From positions 1-34,494 of the forward strand of contig CANQBH010000022.1 of the NCBI GenBank assembly GCA_947589155.1: 34,494 nt of DNA, given 5' to 3'. The stretch comes from an uncultured Lachnospiraceae bacterium (GTDB lineage: Bacteria > Bacillota > Clostridia > Lachnospirales > Lachnospiraceae). The notes under the pieces are model-generated. The model searched no databases, was not told where the DNA came from, and worked only from the letters and a program-made list of their open reading frames with translations. Within the stretch, counting starts at the first letter, position 1; each line of letters opens with the position of its first letter. The position numbers were made by a program, and so were the translations under genes. Positions 32,151 to 34,494 of the stretch are shown here, piece after piece.

Positions 32151-32543
32151 CTAAATCAGGCCCAGTTTCTGCAGCGCCTGCTCGAATTTCTCTTGATTGA
32201 TCGGCTTGCCCGAATATACGCTGCATCCCAGATCGAACGCCATGCGGACGTTTTCCTCGTCGTTGAGCGCCGTTGTCATGATGACCTTCACGCGTTGATC
32301 CTCCGGTACGTTGTGGTCTTTTTCCAGATTGCGGATCCCCATCAGCGCCTGATAACCGTCCATGACCGGCATCATAATGTCAAGACAGCAAAGATCGTAC
32401 GGCTCGCCGTCTTCCAAAGCCAACAGGAAAGCGTCCACCGCTTCCATGCCGTCTACCGCCACATCGCATTCCCCGTATTTGGAAAGGAAGGATGTCATGA
32501 ATTTGCGTGTTGAATAATCGTCTTCTGCCAATAAAATCTTCAT
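32151..32543 (-). CDS. cheY: CheY-like single-domain response regulator
   Basis: A 130-residue stand-alone receiver. The acidic pair D8/D9 (LLAEDDYSTRKF), phosphoacceptor D55 (CCLDIMMPVMDG), T90/T91 (VIMTTA) and K113 (YSGKPI) are all present, so it should be phosphorylatable. There is no output domain. It sits between cheB and cheA, so CheA is the likely donor. Its sequence is less like the classical flagellar CheY (it has an inserted LEDGEPYD stretch and an EKDHNVPEDQR loop), so it may serve the motor or act as a phosphate sink; the sequence alone does not decide. Confidence 0.92.
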   Translation of the reverse strand: MKILLAEDDYSTRKFMTSFLSKYGECDVAVDGMEAVDAFLLALEDGEPYDLCCLDIMMPVMDGYQALMGIRNLEKDHNVPEDQRVKVIMTTALNDEENVRMAFDLGCSVYSGKPINQEKFEQALQKLGLI

Positions 32544-32553
32544 CTTTGCTCCT

Positions 32554-33582
32554 CTACTTTCTGTTTAAGATGGTGTATATTTTCCTTGCGATATCAGGCA
32601 GTTTTTCCTGATACTCCACCGCGCCGAGTTCATAAGCGACTTTTGGCATCCCATAGACCACGCAGGTGGATTCGTCCTGCCCGATCGTATGGCTCCCGCG
32701 CTGCCGCATCTCAAGCAGCCCTTTGGCGCCGTCGCCGCCCATACCGGTCAGAATAATGCCCATCGCCTCGCCTCCGACCACCTGCGCGACGGAATGGAAC
32801 AGCGTGTCGACGGACGGGCAATGCCCGTTGACTTTCGGCGCACGTTTCAGCATGACCTTCAGTTCGCCGCCGGTTTTGACCAGCGTCATGTGCTGATCGC
32901 CGCCCGGCGCCAGCAGCGCGAGCCCCGGCCGCACCGTATCGCCGGAGCACGCTTCCCGCACCTCGAGTTCGCCGCTGCCGTTCAGGCGGTTGGCATAGAG
33001 TTCCGTAAAGCCGGCCGGCATGTGCTGGACGATCACGATCCCGGGGACGTCGCTTCTGAGGCTGCTCAGCAATTCCGCCGTCGCCTCGGTACCTCCCGTC
33101 GAAGCGCCGATCGCGATCAGGCTGCATTTCTTTCCGGTATTGCGCAGCCCCGGATCGATCGGAGCCTGCGCGGTCTGCCGCCGACGTATCTTTGCCACGG
33201 ATGCGATCTTGATCTTGACGGGCAGTTCCGTCCGGACAAATTCCTCGATCTGCGCCTTGGTCGCATTCGCCGGTTTTTCAACAAAATCCACGGCTCCGGC
33301 GTTCATCGCGTCGAAGACGCGGTCGCTGCGCGAACTGATCATCACCACGGGCAGGGGATACTGCGGCATGAGTTTCCGCAAAAACTCGATCCCGTTCATG
33401 CGGGGCAGTTCCACATCCAGCGTCATCACGTCCGGACTGTGCTCCAAGATCATGTCCCGCGCTTCAAACGGATCGCGTGCCGCCGCGACCACTTCGATCC
33501 CCGGATCCATATTTAAGTTTTTTACAAGAAGTTCCCGAAACAACAGGGAATCTTCTACGACTAATACCTTGATCTTTCTCAA
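32554..33582 (-). CDS. cheB: chemotaxis protein-glutamate methylesterase CheB
   Basis: CheB removes methyl groups from receptors (and deamidates glutamines) when phosphorylated. The 342-residue product has a receiver domain with D11 and phosphoacceptor D56 (VMTLDVELPRMNG) and a C-terminal esterase with the catalytic triad S161 (IGASTGGTEA), H187 (VQHMPAGFTE) and D284 (TGMGGDGAKG). The start is a TTG at 33580-33582 with AAGGGG nine bases ahead; no ATG is available after the cheR stop. It follows cheR by 13 bases and precedes cheY. Identification is secure. Confidence 0.97.
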   Translation of the reverse strand: MRKIKVLVVEDSLLFRELLVKNLNMDPGIEVVAAARDPFEARDMILEHSPDVMTLDVELPRMNGIEFLRKLMPQYPLPVVMISSRSDRVFDAMNAGAVDFVEKPANATKAQIEEFVRTELPVKIKIASVAKIRRRQTAQAPIDPGLRNTGKKCSLIAIGASTGGTEATAELLSSLRSDVPGIVIVQHMPAGFTELYANRLNGSGELEVREACSGDTVRPGLALLAPGGDQHMTLVKTGGELKVMLKRAPKVNGHCPSVDTLFHSVAQVVGGEAMGIILTGMGGDGAKGLLEMRQRGSHTIGQDESTCVVYGMPKVAYELGAVEYQEKLPDIARKIYTILNRK

Positions 33583-33595
33583 AACACTGCGCCCC

Positions 33596-34405
33596 TTACT
33601 TTTGGAAGATGGACGGCTGGATCATCCGGAACGGCGCCGCCGCCCGATCGATCGTCTCCGTCCTGCCAATAAACAGATACCCGCCCGTTTCCAGACTGTC
33701 GTATATTTTTCTGATGAGCGTTTCCTTCGTCGCCTGATCGAAGTAGATCATGACGTTGCGCAGGAAGATGACATGAAACCTGCGCTTAAACGGAAAGGGA
33801 TCCATCAGGTTAAACCTGCGGAATAAGATCTCGCGTTTGATCTCCGGCCGCACCTCCCAGCGGACGCCGTCCTGCAGTTTCATGAAATAGCGCCTCCGCC
33901 ACTGCTCGGGCACCGCTTCCATCTGCTCGTTCGTATAGATCCCCGCGGCGGCCTGCTGTAAGATCTCCGCGGAAACATCCGTGGCGAGGATCGTCGTGTC
34001 CCACCGGTCATGCTCCAGCCCGAAAAAATCCATGAGCACCATCGCCAGCATATACGGTTCTTCGCCGCTGGACGCCGCCGCGCACCAGATACCGAGATCG
34101 CGGGTGCGGGCTTCTTTCTGCTTCAGTTCCGGCAGGACCTTTTTCTGTAAAAATTCAAAGTGGTCAAACTCCCTCATAAAATAGGTATGGTTTGTGGTCA
34201 GCATACCGAGCAGCCGCTTTTCCAACTGCCCCGACGAATCCGCCTCCACGGCGTCCATATACATATGGAAATCCTTCCAGCCGCCAAGCGTCACATAATT
34301 TTCCAGCCGCCCCTGAACGATCTCTTTTTTCTTTTCCATATTGATGCCGTACCGAGATTTGACGTAGCGGTAAATCCTCCGGAACTCATCCTCTGTCATT
34401 TTCAT
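33596..34405 (-). CDS. cheR: chemotaxis protein methyltransferase CheR
   Basis: CheR methylates receptor glutamates with S-adenosylmethionine, opposing CheB. The 269-residue product has the N-terminal helical domain (FRRIYRYVKSRYGINMEKKKEIVQGRLENYV), TNHTYFMREFDHFEFL, the SAM-binding GIWCAAASSGEEPYMLAM region around residues 105-122, ATDVSAEILQQAAAGIY, and FHVIFLRNVMIYFD. It is the first gene of the operon. The ATG at 34403-34405 follows GGGGAG at ten bases; a second ATG two codons later is possible. No TPR tether domain is fused. Identification is secure. Confidence 0.97.
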   Translation of the reverse strand: MKMTEDEFRRIYRYVKSRYGINMEKKKEIVQGRLENYVTLGGWKDFHMYMDAVEADSSGQLEKRLLGMLTTNHTYFMREFDHFEFLQKKVLPELKQKEARTRDLGIWCAAASSGEEPYMLAMVLMDFFGLEHDRWDTTILATDVSAEILQQAAAGIYTNEQMEAVPEQWRRRYFMKLQDGVRWEVRPEIKREILFRRFNLMDPFPFKRRFHVIFLRNVMIYFDQATKETLIRKIYDSLETGGYLFIGRTETIDRAAAPFRMIQPSIFQK

Positions 34406-34436
34406 TGGTATAAAACTCCCCTGTTATGAAGTGACT

Positions 34437-34489
34437 TTTGTCAAGAGGTAAATTTGTATTTCACAAACTTTTTTCTTTCCTCTGACAAA
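34437..34489. promoter_or_regulatory. nested inverted repeats upstream of cheR
   Basis: TTTGTCAAGAGG (34437-34448) is mirrored by CCTCTGACAAA (34479-34489), and inside lies a 15-base palindrome, TTTGT-ATTTC-ACAAA (34453-34467). On the minus strand the distal arm contains a perfect TTGACA (34439-34444), but I see no -10 at 17 bases from it. This may be an operator or a leader hairpin; the window edge cuts off the context. Confidence 0.45.
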
Positions 34490-34494
34490 TCTCA

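Noticed and set aside
34450-34494. sigma-28 (flagellar) promoter ahead of cheR
   Set aside because: AAAAGTTT resembles a sigma-28 -35, but the expected -10 (GCCGATAA-like) 11 bases on is absent.

Overview
This window reads as chromosomal core of a motile, low-GC-phylum (Bacillota) anaerobe, most likely class Clostridia and probably Lachnospiraceae. The reasons are the gene order rnc-smc-ftsY-ylxM-ffh-rpsP-khpA-rimM-trmD-rplS and yceD-rpmF-plsX-acpP, strong AGGAGG-type ribosome binding sites, near-consensus TTGACA/TATAAT promoters, TmcAL beside acetate kinase, a CheV, and an archaeal-type IMP cyclohydrolase (PurO) paired with a stand-alone AICAR transformylase. The family assignment is inference; the gene calls rest on motifs read in the sequence. 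Almost everything is on the minus strand. Only tmcAL (14473-15696) and a translesion polymerase/YolD pair (26525-28154) are on the plus strand. I see no tRNA, rRNA, CRISPR array, insertion sequence or prophage, and no gene-free stretch longer than about 300 bases.

Layout, right to left (the direction of minus-strand transcription). 34405-28120: a compact chemotaxis operon cheR-cheB-cheY-cheA-cheW-mcp whose receptor has almost no extracytoplasmic domain. 28154-26525: plus-strand YolD-like protein and Y-family polymerase behind a promoter with a LexA-like dyad. 26381-22763: a coiled-coil membrane protein, an OmpR-type regulator, its sensor kinase and a lipoprotein. 22731-21814: cheV, ending in a strong terminator. 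21736-17812: a 612-residue acidic/lysine-rich single-pass membrane protein of unknown function, then hisH, hisF and ung, closed by a strong terminator. 17591-15682: purO and purH, with their terminator placed inside the end of the convergent tmcAL gene. 14309-13116: ackA, divergent from tmcAL. 13014-12307: yceD-rpmF behind a perfect-consensus promoter and ending in a terminator. 12175-10912: plsX-acpP, ending in a terminator that sits just in front of rnc. 10863-4360: rnc-smc-ftsY-ilvA. 4281-732: ylxM-ffh-rpsP-khpA-rimM-trmD with its own promoter. 584-231: rplS with its own promoter and a leader hairpin, ending in tandem terminators. 44-1: the first codons of an unidentified gene.

The genes form functional modules: fatty-acid/phospholipid initiation (plsX, acpP), protein targeting (ftsY, ffh, ylxM), ribosome and tRNA maturation (rpsP, khpA, rimM, trmD, rplS, tmcAL, rpmF, yceD), chromosome and RNA maintenance (smc, rnc, ung), purine and histidine synthesis (purO, purH, hisH, hisF), acetate metabolism (ackA), and signalling (two-component pair, CheV, Che operon). 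The most promising unexplained parts are the 612-residue membrane protein ahead of hisHF-ung, the repeat-bearing coiled-coil membrane protein ahead of the two-component pair with its possibly SOS-linked divergent promoter, and several RNA-level elements: the L19-type leader, the hairpin before rnc, the khpA/rimM hairpin, and the terminator nested in tmcAL.
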